Below are positions 1 to 8,218 of a stretch of 64,000 nt of DNA, piece by piece. This stretch comes from Marivirga arenosa (GTDB taxonomy: Bacteria; Bacteroidota; Bacteroidia; Cytophagales; Cyclobacteriaceae): positions 3,312,001-3,376,000 of the forward strand of contig NZ_CP129968.2 in assembly GCF_030503875.2 (NCBI RefSeq), in the 5' to 3' direction. Position 1 is the first letter of the stretch, and every line of letters starts with the position of its first letter. A program made the translations under genes and the position numbers. Below the pieces are notes generated by a model. That model did no database searches. It saw only the letters and a list, made by a program, of their open reading frames with translations, and had not been told where the DNA came from.

Positions 1-245
1 TTTCTGCCATTCATCTCATTTAATTCTGAGATTTCAGAAATATCAGCTCCCGCCACAAAAGCTTTTTCACCAGCTCCTGTGATGATTACTGACTTCACTT
101 CAGGATTATCATAAATATCTTGAAAGGCTTCACGCAGCTCTTCAATGGTAGCTATATTTAAGGCATTTAGTTTTTCGGCTCTATTGATGGTGATGGTTAA
201 TACACCATTATCATTAGCCAGTTGTAGGTTTGCAAAATCAGCCAT
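1..245 (-). CDS. Enoyl-CoA hydratase/isomerase (crotonase family), N-terminal part
   Basis: The gene runs off the left edge of the window, and only the first 81 or so residues are visible, read from an ATG at 245 down to 1. The protein begins MADFANLQLANDNGVLTITI and continues with a crotonase-like pattern: an early beta-hairpin, INRAEKLNALN, then AGEKAFVAGADISEI, which contains the AGAD segment that forms half of the crotonase oxyanion hole. Family members hydrate or isomerise acyl-CoA thioesters, typically in beta-oxidation or in butyryl-CoA-type pathways. The catalytic glutamates lie in the missing part, so the exact reaction cannot be told. The family call is secure; the substrate is unknown. 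Confidence 0.85.
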   Translation of the reverse strand, partial: MADFANLQLANDNGVLTITINRAEKLNALNIATIEELREAFQDIYDNPEVKSVIITGAGEKAFVAGADISEISELNEMNGR

Positions 246-501
246 AAATGATTTAAAGTTTCTATTAAATCACAAATATAGCGTATGTAGCCCCAACCAC
301 AAAGGGCAAATGGTATTATTGAAAATTGAATCAAGTGCTTTTATTAAGAAAATAAGCCTTTATCGAACCATATCTACATTTAACCTATTAAAATAACTCA
401 TTTAAATCCAACTATGTGCTAATTATCGTAAATAGTCATACTTATGTAAGAAAGGCTAGTATTTCAACTAGTTTTTAAGAACTGAATAGTATCATTAGAC
501 G

Positions 502-509
502 TATATTTG
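502..509 (+). promoter_or_regulatory. -7 promoter box (TATATTTG) before a T9SS cargo gene
   Basis: TATATTTG matches the Bacteroidota -7 consensus TAnnTTTG exactly, but it ends only 4 bases before the ATG at 514. Used as a promoter it would give a nearly leaderless mRNA. I see no TTG-type -33 element at the expected distance, so this is a tentative call. Confidence 0.35.
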
Positions 510-513
510 CATT

Positions 514-1638
514 ATGAAAAAGGTAGGAATATTAATTCTGTTATTAACAAGTTTTCAAGCTTTTAGCCAATCAAGTTTTGATGAGCAAACTGGAGCCTGG
601 ACTGCAAACTCAACCTGGAATGGAAGCAATGCGCCAGGAACCACTGGTTTGAAAAATATAAATATTACGATTAACGGTACTGTTACTAGGACTGGTAGTT
701 TGGATTTTGATCAAAATGCAAACATAACGATCAACAACAATACAGATGACAGTGATACTCTAATAGTTACGGGTGATCTTATTTTTAATAACAATACTGT
801 TTTAACAATAAGAGGATCCAGTATATTAATTATACTTGGCAACTTAGAATCTAATAACAATATTATTGTTTCTTCAAGTGGTAAATTGGTAGTAGTAGGC
901 TCTGCTTCTACAGGAAATAATACTAACATATCGAACAGTGGTGATTTTTATATTTTAGGTACAAATAATTTAGGAACTGGAGGAGGCAGTAATTATGCTG
1001 GTACTACACCTGGAGATGCTCAAGATTTGGTAGATAATGATCAGGCTTTAGCAGATTATCTTGTTAATGATCTAGGAGTAGTAAATTCAACTCTACCCAT
1101 CGTACTAAAATCATTCTCAGCATCGATATTTAATAATAATATTAATCTAGACTGGATCACAGCCAAAGAAGAGAATTTCTCACACTTCGAGCTTGAACGT
1201 TCTTTAGACCAAAACAATTGGGAGCAAATTGGTAAAGTTCAGGGTCTAGGCGAAAGTAATTCAGATGTTTATTATGACTTTATTGATGAAAACGCTCCTT
1301 TTGGTAAGCTTTACTATCGTTTAAAATCTGTTGACATTGATGCTACTTTTGAATATTCACCAGTTGTAAGTATTGAGAATGGTTTTGAAGGGAGTTTAAG
1401 AATAATGCCGAATCCTGCTCAAAATGCTTCAAATTTAAAGATTCATGTTCCTGCCAAATTCAAAGAAAATATTGATTACGTAGGTTTATTTGACTTATCA
1501 GGAGTTAAAATTCAAGAATTCAGAAATTTTGATACTCAATCAAGTCTACAAATTGAAAAAGAATTGAAAGCCGGAATGTATATTTTAAAAGTAAATCACA
1601 ATAGCTTACAAGAAAACATAAGAGTAATAATTCAATAA
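514..1638 (+). CDS. T9SS-secreted protein with C-terminal sorting domain (paralogue 1)
   Basis: A 374-residue exported protein. Residues 1-19 are a Sec signal peptide ending FSQ. Residues of about 30-170 are low-complexity, rich in N, G, T and short hydrophobic strands in repeating units, which suggests a parallel beta-helix or beta-sandwich surface domain. Residues of about 195-285 are a conserved linker domain starting TLPIVLKSF and containing the TAKEENFSHFELERS motif. The last 80 or so residues are a type IX secretion (Por) sorting domain with MPNPAQN and the near-terminal KAGMYILKVNHN motif. Family knowledge says such proteins cross the outer membrane through T9SS and are released or anchored there. 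Two clear paralogues lie at 9700 and 11633. The passenger function is unknown; adhesion or matrix are possibilities only. It is convergent with a PorE-like gene. Confidence 0.85.
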   Translation: MKKVGILILLLTSFQAFSQSSFDEQTGAWTANSTWNGSNAPGTTGLKNINITINGTVTRTGSLDFDQNANITINNNTDDSDTLIVTGDLIFNNNTVLTIRGSSILIILGNLESNNNIIVSSSGKLVVVGSASTGNNTNISNSGDFYILGTNNLGTGGGSNYAGTTPGDAQDLVDNDQALADYLVNDLGVVNSTLPIVLKSFSASIFNNNINLDWITAKEENFSHFELERSLDQNNWEQIGKVQGLGESNSDVYYDFIDENAPFGKLYYRLKSVDIDATFEYSPVVSIENGFEGSLRIMPNPAQNASNLKIHVPAKFKENIDYVGLFDLSGVKIQEFRNFDTQSSLQIEKELKAGMYILKVNHNSLQENIRVIIQ

Positions 1639-1663
1639 CAAAATATAGATCAACAATAGGGTT

Positions 1664-1692
1664 AGCCTTGCAATTATTGCGGGGCTTTTTTA
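1664..1692 (+). terminator. Rho-independent terminator of the T9SS cargo gene
   Basis: AGCCTTGCAA and TTGCGGGGCT form a 10-bp stem (two G-U pairs) with a 3-base loop. The stem runs straight into a T tract, 26 bases after the stop codon. Confidence 0.75.
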
Positions 1693-1814
1693 TTTTAATA
1701 GGTTGACAAGTTTACAGGTTTTTAAAAGTTGTCAAGTTATTGATAAAGAAAAGATTTTTTCTAATTAATTGCTTCTGATCACTTAAAAATATTGCCATAA
1801 TTAAATATTTGACA

Positions 1815-1836
1815 ACAAGTTAACATATTAACTTGT
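1815..1836. repeat. Perfect 9-bp inverted repeat after the OmpA-family gene
   Basis: ACAAGTTAA and TTAACTTGT face each other across a 4-base loop, 9 bases beyond the stop codon of the minus-strand gene at 1845. It could be a weak terminator for that gene, but no clear T run follows in that direction. The nearby stretch 1703-1740 contains similar gacaagtt and gtcaagtt words, so the convergent gap is locally repetitive. Confidence 0.4.
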
Positions 1837-1844
1837 CAACTTAA

Positions 1845-3893
1845 TTAGTTAAAATCAAATTCATCAGATGATGATTGCTCTGGTACTTCTTCCTCACTCT
1901 TAATTTCTACCTCTGTGGTTCCTTTTTTGAATTTAGCTTCTTCGGCTTCTCTCATTTTACGAGCAATCTCCTTATCGTATTCCGTTACTTTAAATTCAGT
2001 TCTACGATTGGTTTCATGTTCCTCTTCGGTTTGAGCATCCTGAATTATAAGTTGACTTTCACCATATCCTCTGGCCTTAATTCTAGATGGATCTATACCC
2101 TGAGATATTATATAAGCCACTGCAGACTCTGCTCTTCTTCTTGAAAGATCTTGATTATAAGCTGCCTCTCCACGTGCATCGGTGTGTGAACTTAATTCAA
2201 TTTTAATTGGAGGGTTGTCTTCCAAAATTGTAACTAATCGATCTAATTCTTTTGCGGCATCCGCTCGGATATTAGCCGAATCAAAATCATAATAAATATT
2301 TTCTAGCTCAAAGGCTTTATCTAAGATGATTTCTTCAAGCAAAATTTCGGTTTCAAAAACCTTATTAGTGATCAAAGCATCTAATTTAGATTTATCCAGA
2401 GTTTTACCTATAGTCGAAAAGGTTTTTCGAGTGGTGAAATAATTTTCTTTCTCGGCTATAATGAAATAATTTTCTTCTTCTGACACTCTGAAATTAAATT
2501 TCCCATCTTGACCTGTCATAATTTCCCCTAGCAATACACTATCAGAAGAAAATAATCTAACGCTAGTACCTGGTAATATCACCTCATCATCATTTTGATT
2601 ACGGGTTGTACTAACTCCTGCTAAAAAGTAATTAACGATTTTAAGGTTAGGGTCTTCGTTTTTCCAAGTATAGATATCATCTCTGCCTTCACCACCTGGA
2701 CGATCGCTTGAGAAAAAGCCTCTATCTGGCGAATACATAAAAACGCCAAAATCATCCTTATTAGAATTCATAGGCTTTCCAAGATGAGATATAGTGATTT
2801 TACCTCCTTTTCTTTCCGCTACGAAAATATCTAGCTTTCCTAAGCCTGGATGGCCATTTGATGAAAAATATAGTTTCCCATCTTGGGAGGTTGAGGGAAA
2901 CATTTCATCACCTGGTGTATTAATTCGATCTCCTAAATTTCTTACATTCCCCCATTGGCCACGACTATTTACTGTAGCAGAATAAAGATCCACTCCGCCA
3001 AAACCTCCCTCTCGGGTGGAAGAAAAGTAAAGTGTTCGGCCATCTTCACTAAAAGCAGGAGTTGAATTCCAGGCATTTGGATCATTAATCCGCATTAATT
3101 CAGGTTCAGACCATTGACCACTGCGATAACGAGTAATGTATAAATTTACATCATTTTGGCCTTTACGCTTGCCGGTATTTCCACGAGCAAAAATCATAGT
3201 TCTACCTCTAGGACCAATTGCTATTGAGCCTTCATTTGCATCAGGCCAATTTATAATAGGAGGTAATTTTTCGATAGTAGTAGTATCAACATTTGCTCCC
3301 CTTGATTTCACTTGATAGATATCAGAAAAATTATCTCCTGTAGCTTTATATACTTTGCTATCTTCATCCCGGGTTGAAGTAAAATAAAGTTTATCATCAT
3401 TAAAAAACGGAGCATATTCAGCTGCCGGTGTATTTATTTCCTGAAGATTTTTAACTGTGTAAAAAGTCTGATCTTCTAATATTTCATCAATATTGTAAAG
3501 ATTATTTAATTGAAAATCAGCTAATTTTTTAAATTCATCATTATTAGCGTTGGGTAAGTAACTCTCTAATACTTCTTTGGCCTTTTTATAATTTGAATTT
3601 GCTTTTAATGACAAAGCATAATTATAATACACCTCATCTTCCTGATACCCTGAATCAATTGCAGCTTCATAATAAGGCGCTGCAATTTCTAATCTATTGG
3701 AAAGCCTGTAGGCTTCAGCTGTATAAAACAATGCTTGAGCAGCATTTTCATTTTTCCTAATAGCTGATTGATAGAGATCGATAGCTGAATTATACTCTCC
3801 TTTTTCAAATTTCTTTTCTGCTTTTTTATAAACAGAACAAGCATTAACAATAGAAAAGGTGAATATTAAAAATATGTACGCTTTGGTTTTCAA
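1845..3893 (-). CDS. PorE-like OmpA-family lipoprotein (TPR, PD40 propeller, OmpA domain)
   Basis: A 682-residue outer-membrane lipoprotein with lipobox IVNAC (Cys19). Domains in order are TPR repeats (about 20-140), a PD40/WD40-like beta-propeller (about 150-420, with repeated YFSSxRxGG-type blades), a carboxypeptidase-regulatory-like beta domain (about 425-520), and a C-terminal OmpA peptidoglycan-binding domain (about 545-655, with SSHTDARGEAAYN and LSRRRAESAVAY). This order and length match PorE, which in Porphyromonas gingivalis ties the T9SS to peptidoglycan. Bacteroidota also carry several paralogous OmpA proteins of the same plan, so the specific T9SS role is inference, helped by the T9SS cargo gene next door. 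The start is a TTG at 3893: an in-frame stop lies 15 bases upstream, and the signal sequence begins right there. It ends in an acidic tail. Confidence 0.8.
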   Translation of the reverse strand: MKTKAYIFLIFTFSIVNACSVYKKAEKKFEKGEYNSAIDLYQSAIRKNENAAQALFYTAEAYRLSNRLEIAAPYYEAAIDSGYQEDEVYYNYALSLKANSNYKKAKEVLESYLPNANNDEFKKLADFQLNNLYNIDEILEDQTFYTVKNLQEINTPAAEYAPFFNDDKLYFTSTRDEDSKVYKATGDNFSDIYQVKSRGANVDTTTIEKLPPIINWPDANEGSIAIGPRGRTMIFARGNTGKRKGQNDVNLYITRYRSGQWSEPELMRINDPNAWNSTPAFSEDGRTLYFSSTREGGFGGVDLYSATVNSRGQWGNVRNLGDRINTPGDEMFPSTSQDGKLYFSSNGHPGLGKLDIFVAERKGGKITISHLGKPMNSNKDDFGVFMYSPDRGFFSSDRPGGEGRDDIYTWKNEDPNLKIVNYFLAGVSTTRNQNDDEVILPGTSVRLFSSDSVLLGEIMTGQDGKFNFRVSEEENYFIIAEKENYFTTRKTFSTIGKTLDKSKLDALITNKVFETEILLEEIILDKAFELENIYYDFDSANIRADAAKELDRLVTILEDNPPIKIELSSHTDARGEAAYNQDLSRRRAESAVAYIISQGIDPSRIKARGYGESQLIIQDAQTEEEHETNRRTEFKVTEYDKEIARKMREAEEAKFKKGTTEVEIKSEEEVPEQSSSDEFDFN

Positions 3894-3939
3894 TAGTTTA
3901 GTTTTTTACACTACTAAAAGAACGGAAAATAGTATAAAA

Positions 3940-4434
3940 TCATACTTTCTCCTTAAAAAATCTTGACATCCAACTTTCAGAAGCTGGTATTAACCATTTA
4001 GAATTAAAATCGGCTTTTGTGGTCACCATATTATTAAAAGTAGGCAAATCAGCTGAGATTTCGTTTCTTTCAACCTTAGATTTAATGGAAGGAAGATTTT
4101 CTAAAACTACCTCCTCACCTTTTAGGAATGCAACTTTACTTTTATCCAATAAATTAACGTTTAATTCATTTTCGATTGCTCTAATAAAATGAACCGATTT
4201 ATCAATTGAACAACCCGTAGCCTGTGATTTAGTCTCATCCACTGCGAGCACTATAAATTGATCATATTTCACCTCTATACTTGCATATAAAGTATTGTTA
4301 TGAGCAGTCCAGGAGTCAACAAATGCTTTGCCATTCATCAAAATGAATTCTTTTTCATTTTCTGATAGTTTTCTATCTGCTTGATAAACCCACAATCTTG
4401 AATTGTCATCTAAATCACTAAAATTGGTATACAT
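3940..4434 (-). CDS. Conserved Bacteroidota protein of unknown function (164 aa)
   Basis: A soluble 164-residue protein with no signal peptide and no membrane segment. I recognise it as a conserved Bacteroidota family that is often labelled 'ABC transporter ATPase' in databases. The sequence shows no Walker A, Walker B or ABC signature, so that name is not supported. Conserved-looking blocks are SRLWVYQADRKL near the N-terminus and QATGCSIDKSVHFIRAIE in the middle, where a lone Cys followed by a helix could be functional. It lies 46 bases upstream of the OmpA-family gene in the same direction and may share its transcript. Confidence 0.65.
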   Translation of the reverse strand: MYTNFSDLDDNSRLWVYQADRKLSENEKEFILMNGKAFVDSWTAHNNTLYASIEVKYDQFIVLAVDETKSQATGCSIDKSVHFIRAIENELNVNLLDKSKVAFLKGEEVVLENLPSIKSKVERNEISADLPTFNNMVTTKADFNSKWLIPASESWMSRFFKEKV

Positions 4435-4533
4435 ATCTAAAAGTAAATTATAACTTATTAATCGATCAGATTAACGAGCATTCTCCTCATTAAGTTTGAA
4501 GAATTTGTTTAACTACTTAAGAAGAATTTGCTG

Positions 4534-4575
4534 AAAAAAGTTTCTAACTATAATCATTGATCTAGCTAGAAACTT
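4534..4575 (-). terminator. Terminator after fabG
   Basis: On the minus strand AAGTTTCTA and TAGAAACTT form a 9-bp stem with a 20-base loop, followed by a run of six T. It lies 16-58 bases beyond the fabG stop codon. Confidence 0.55.
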
Positions 4576-4591
4576 CTATTTTGAATTTTGA

Positions 4592-5344
4592 TTAGGTTAA
4601 CATTCCACCATCAACCTGAATTACTTGACCTGTAATATAGGATGACATATCAGAGCCTAAGAAAACGCATAAATCAGCCACGTCCTCAGGACTCCCGCCT
4701 CGTTTCAACGGAATAGCATCTCTCCATCCTTGAACAGTTTTTTCATCTAACGCATCCGTCATTTCGGTTTCAATAAATCCTGGAGCTATGGCGTTTGATC
4801 TAATATTTCTGGAACCAAGTTCTAAAGCCACTGATTTAGTAAATCCAATAATCCCTGCTTTTGAAGCAGCATAATTCGCTTGACCAGCATTACCTTTTAC
4901 TCCAACAACTGAAGTCATATTAATAATTGATCCGCTCTTTTGCTTCATAAAAGTTCTATTGGCTGCTTTCACAGTATTGAAGCATGATTTTAAATTGATA
5001 TTAATGACGTCATCCCACATTTCCTCCGTCATTCTCATCAATAAGTTGTCTTTAGTGATACCCGCATTATTTACCAAAATATCTAGGCTACCAAAATCAG
5101 CTACAACCCCTGCAATTAATTCTTCGGCTGCTTTAAAATCGGAAGCATCAGAACGATAGCCTTTAACTTTTACTCCATAAGCATCCGCCAATTCCTTTTC
5201 TAAAGCCTGACCTTTTTCAACGCTTGATAAAAATGTGAAAGCAACATTAGCTCCTTGCTCAGCATATTTTTGGGCAATTGCTTTACCAATCCCTTTAGAT
5301 GCACCTGTAATAAGTGCAGTTTTTCCATCTAATAGTTTTGTCAT
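4592..5344 (-). CDS. fabG: 3-oxoacyl-[ACP] reductase FabG
   Basis: A 250-residue classical short-chain dehydrogenase/reductase. It should catalyse the NADPH-dependent reduction of 3-oxoacyl-ACP in fatty acid elongation, in the cytoplasm. The cofactor-binding TGASKGIG sits at 13-20, NNAG at 92-95, and the catalytic Ser145, Tyr158 and Lys162 are in place (the YAASK motif). The C-terminus ends in the GQVIQVDGG motif typical of FabG. The start is the ATG at 5344. It stands alone, not in a fab cluster, so another SDR substrate is possible, but the full-length match to FabG is strong. Confidence 0.85.
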   Translation of the reverse strand: MTKLLDGKTALITGASKGIGKAIAQKYAEQGANVAFTFLSSVEKGQALEKELADAYGVKVKGYRSDASDFKAAEELIAGVVADFGSLDILVNNAGITKDNLLMRMTEEMWDDVININLKSCFNTVKAANRTFMKQKSGSIINMTSVVGVKGNAGQANYAASKAGIIGFTKSVALELGSRNIRSNAIAPGFIETEMTDALDEKTVQGWRDAIPLKRGGSPEDVADLCVFLGSDMSSYITGQVIQVDGGMLT

Positions 5345-5404
5345 AATAGGTTTGAAGTTGATTCTAAAAAGTCTAAAATTACAAGGAATAAGCTAATTAA
5401 GAAA

Positions 5405-6568
5405 ATGAATATTAAAATAGCCTCTAAAAGAATATTTAATCGGTACGAATGGTATTTACTTAGCTTTATTCTTCTTTTGGCACTAAGTGTTCATTTATAC
5501 TCTTCATGGGGTGGTTTAATATGGACTATTGACTCAAATACTTACTGGACAGCTTCAAGAAATATTATCAATGAAGGGAAATTAATTGCTGCTGATGGAG
5601 GCGCCTATGTTTTCTGGCCACCACTGTTTCCCATTACACTAAGCTTATTTAGTGAAAGTAGTTATTATGTATTTCACAGCTTCAGTTTCTTACTTGGTCT
5701 AATCTTTATTTATCAATTCTTAAAATTAAAACATTCAATTACGCTTAGTTTGATGGTCTTATCGGTATATACACTAACAGTATACCCTTACTTACTATCA
5801 AGTTTTCTATGGACTGAAGTAAATTTTATACTATTTCTATATTCAGGATTGTATTTTTTTCAAAAGTGGAACATGGATGAAAATAACCACAAATACTTAA
5901 TGCTTGCTGGAATCCTGTTTTGCTTAATGTGTTTGCAACGGAATGCTGGAGTTTTTATAATAGTAGGATTGTCGATTTACTCTATCGCCTTTTATTTTAA
6001 AACTAGAAACTTTAAAAATTTTATTTCAACAGGATCCGTATTAAGTATATCTGTAATACCAGTAATTCTTTGGAATATCAATAGAAGAATATTGTTCCCT
6101 GAAGAATATTACATTTATCAACAACCATTTTTGACCGATTTTTTAAAAAATTTTAAAATGGTTTCAAATGAACTAATAAGATTAGTTTTGCCAATCGATA
6201 CTGGATTAAACTCCTACATCATTATCATTCTGCTTTCAATGATAATGATGTCAATTATTTACAAGAAAGAAAGCTCTTTAACAATCACATTAATTTCAAC
6301 TTATATTTTTCTTTTTATTACACTGCCCTTACTTGAAAAAAGCGATATTGGAAGATTCATAGCTCCAATCATGCCATTAATAATTCTACAAATAATTTCA
6401 TCATCAAAATATTACATAAGTAAATTATATAAAAACAAAATTAAAAATGCTATAATCTTATTATTCTCTATCGTTCTATTATATAATATTGCTAGAACTA
6501 TAAATAATGTTGAACAATGGAATTATAGAAGTGTTCATAATCCTAAGTCTGCTAAAATTTTTTTCTAG
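5405..6568 (+). CDS. Polytopic membrane protein resembling GT39-type glycosyltransferases
   Basis: 387 residues with about nine or ten hydrophobic helices. The first periplasmic loop after helix 1 has DSNTYWTASRNIINEGK followed by FWPPLFPITLSLF. This Asp plus xxPPLFP pattern is typical of the PMT/ArnT-like (GT39/GT-C) lipid-linked sugar transferases and related Bacteroidota membrane proteins. It probably moves a sugar from a polyprenyl carrier to a surface acceptor, but donor and acceptor cannot be read from sequence. It is divergent from fabG with a 60-base gap, and precedes lpdA. It is AT-richer than its neighbours and not obviously linked to them. Confidence 0.6.
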   Translation: MNIKIASKRIFNRYEWYLLSFILLLALSVHLYSSWGGLIWTIDSNTYWTASRNIINEGKLIAADGGAYVFWPPLFPITLSLFSESSYYVFHSFSFLLGLIFIYQFLKLKHSITLSLMVLSVYTLTVYPYLLSSFLWTEVNFILFLYSGLYFFQKWNMDENNHKYLMLAGILFCLMCLQRNAGVFIIVGLSIYSIAFYFKTRNFKNFISTGSVLSISVIPVILWNINRRILFPEEYYIYQQPFLTDFLKNFKMVSNELIRLVLPIDTGLNSYIIIILLSMIMMSIIYKKESSLTITLISTYIFLFITLPLLEKSDIGRFIAPIMPLIILQIISSSKYYISKLYKNKIKNAIILLFSIVLLYNIARTINNVEQWNYRSVHNPKSAKIFF

Positions 6569-6580
6569 TCCCTTTTCCAT

Positions 6581-6588
6581 TAAATTTG
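6581..6588 (+). promoter_or_regulatory. Probable lpdA promoter (-7 box TAAATTTG)
   Basis: An exact TAnnTTTG match 40 bases before the lpdA ATG gives a leader of roughly 35 nt. A T-rich stretch at 6558-6564 sits where the -33 element is expected, though without a clear TTTG. Confidence 0.45.
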
Positions 6589-6628
6589 TCAGCAGAAAAA
6601 AGATTTCAAAATTTAACTAATCAATATT

Positions 6629-8020
6629 ATGGCATCAAAATATGATATTATTGTTGTGGGTTCAGGCCCGGGTGGTTATGTAGCCGCTATACGTGCTTCA
6701 CAGTTAGGTAAAAAAGTAGCGATCGTTGAAAAAGAGAGCTTAGGAGGTATATGCTTAAACTGGGGATGTATTCCTACAAAAGCCTTATTAAAAAGTGCCA
6801 ATGTATTTGAATATATAAGCCATGCAGAAGATTACGGTATTAGCGTAAAAGATGCAAAAGCTGACTTCACTGGAATGGTAAAAAGAAGCCGTGGAGTTGC
6901 TGAAGGAATGAGCAAAGGTGTTCAGTTCTTAATGAAGAAAAACAAAATTGAAGTTATTGATGGCTTTGGTAAACTTAAAAAAGGTAAGAAAGTAGAAGTT
7001 GACAATAACGGTAAAAAGACTGAATACTCAGCTGATCATATCATATTGGCCACTGGTGGAAGAGCCAAAGAATTACCGAACCTTCCTATTGATGGTAAAA
7101 AAATCATTGAATACAGAAAAGCGATGAGCCTTGAAAAACAGCCTAAGAAAATGGTTGTAGTAGGTTCAGGTGCAATAGGTGTTGAGTTTGCTTATTTCTA
7201 CAATTCAATCGGTACTGAAGTTACGATTGTTGAATTTATGGATAGAATTGTTCCTGTTGAGGATGAAGAAGTTTCTAAAGCATTAGCTAAAACTTATAAG
7301 AAAGCTGGAATCAATATCATGACTAGCTCTGAAGTAACTTCTGTAGATACTAAAGGAAGCGGTTGCAAAGTAACCGTTAAAACCAAAAAAGGTGAAGAGA
7401 AGTTAGATTGCGATGTAGTTCTTTCTGCAGTTGGAGTAGCTACTAACTTAGAAAATATTGGATTAGAAGATGTTGGCGTTTCAACTGATAAAGGAAAAGT
7501 ATTAGTTGATGATTATTATAAAACTAATGTAGATGGGGTTTATGCTATAGGTGATATAGTTCATGGACCAGCATTAGCTCACGTAGCTTCAGCCGAAGGT
7601 ATTATCTGTGTTGAAAAAATAGCGGGAGAAAATCCTGAGCCATTGGATTATAAAAACATACCAGGTTGTACGTATTGCAGCCCTGAAATTGCTTCTGTTG
7701 GATATACTGAAAAACAAGCAAAAGAAGCTGGATACGATTTAAAAGTTGGTAAATTCCCATTCTCTGCATCAGGAAAAGCTAGTGCAGCAGGCGCTAAAGA
7801 CGGTTTTGTAAAATTAGTATTTGACGCGAAATATGGTGAATTACTAGGTGCTCATATGATTGGTGCTAATGTTACTGAAATGATTGCTGAAATTGTTGCA
7901 GTTAGAAAATTAGAAACTACAGGACATGAATTGATCAAAACGGTTCATCCTCACCCAACTATGAGCGAGGCCGTGATGGAAGCTGCGGCAGCTGCTTATG
8001 ATGAGGTGATTCACATTTAA
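6629..8020 (+). CDS. lpdA: Dihydrolipoyl dehydrogenase (E3)
   Basis: A 463-residue FAD-dependent pyridine nucleotide-disulfide oxidoreductase. It reoxidises dihydrolipoamide on the pyruvate, 2-oxoglutarate, branched-chain 2-oxoacid or glycine cleavage complexes, reducing NAD+. The FAD motif GSGPGGY is at 11-17 and the redox disulfide is GGICLNWGCIPTKALL (Cys42 and Cys47). An NAD-binding VVVGSGAIGVEFA lies in the middle, and the C-terminal HPHPTMSE gives the catalytic His442 and Glu447 pair. Length and all key residues are normal for E3. No E1 or E2 gene is nearby, so it probably serves several complexes. It is followed by a hairpin repeat and a strong terminator. Confidence 0.95.
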   Translation: MASKYDIIVVGSGPGGYVAAIRASQLGKKVAIVEKESLGGICLNWGCIPTKALLKSANVFEYISHAEDYGISVKDAKADFTGMVKRSRGVAEGMSKGVQFLMKKNKIEVIDGFGKLKKGKKVEVDNNGKKTEYSADHIILATGGRAKELPNLPIDGKKIIEYRKAMSLEKQPKKMVVVGSGAIGVEFAYFYNSIGTEVTIVEFMDRIVPVEDEEVSKALAKTYKKAGINIMTSSEVTSVDTKGSGCKVTVKTKKGEEKLDCDVVLSAVGVATNLENIGLEDVGVSTDKGKVLVDDYYKTNVDGVYAIGDIVHGPALAHVASAEGIICVEKIAGENPEPLDYKNIPGCTYCSPEIASVGYTEKQAKEAGYDLKVGKFPFSASGKASAAGAKDGFVKLVFDAKYGELLGAHMIGANVTEMIAEIVAVRKLETTGHELIKTVHPHPTMSEAVMEAAAAAYDEVIHI

Positions 8021-8035
8021 GAGACATCCTCAACC

Positions 8036-8112
8036 CTGTCAGGTTTTATTCTTAAATAAGGAGTAAACAGGATAACAAACTTCCACCTTGCTTTCAAAGT
8101 GAAACCTGACAG
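8036..8112. repeat. Inverted repeat with 11-bp perfect arms (CTGTCAGGTTT / AAACCTGACAG)
   Basis: Two perfect 11-base arms enclose 55 bases just after lpdA and before its terminator. The same word in a slightly different form (AAACCTGTTAG / CTAACAGGTTT) bounds a second element at 56786-56866. The two may be copies of a short dispersed REP- or MITE-like repeat. Confidence 0.55.
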
Positions 8113-8136
8113 CTTACAATACCAATAAATTAAAAT

Positions 8137-8187
8137 AAAAAGCTGTTTAGCAGATTTAATCAAATGAATCTAATAAACAGCTTTTTT
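8137..8187 (+). terminator. Terminator after lpdA
   Basis: AAAAAGCTGTTTA and TAAACAGCTTTTT form a 13-bp perfect stem, with a small inner AGATT/AATCT pairing, ending in a T run. Confidence 0.75.
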
Positions 8188-8218
8188 ATTGCCATATTAT
8201 CATTTATTTTAGCACAAC

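Noticed and set aside
145..396. Open frame of 83 codons near the left edge, plus strand
   Set aside because: It overlaps the antisense of a clear crotonase gene and shows no protein-like composition.
1703..1840. Possible insertion-sequence end or attachment site from repeated GACAAGTT words
   Set aside because: The words are short, there is no transposase or target duplication, and they may simply be hairpin arms.
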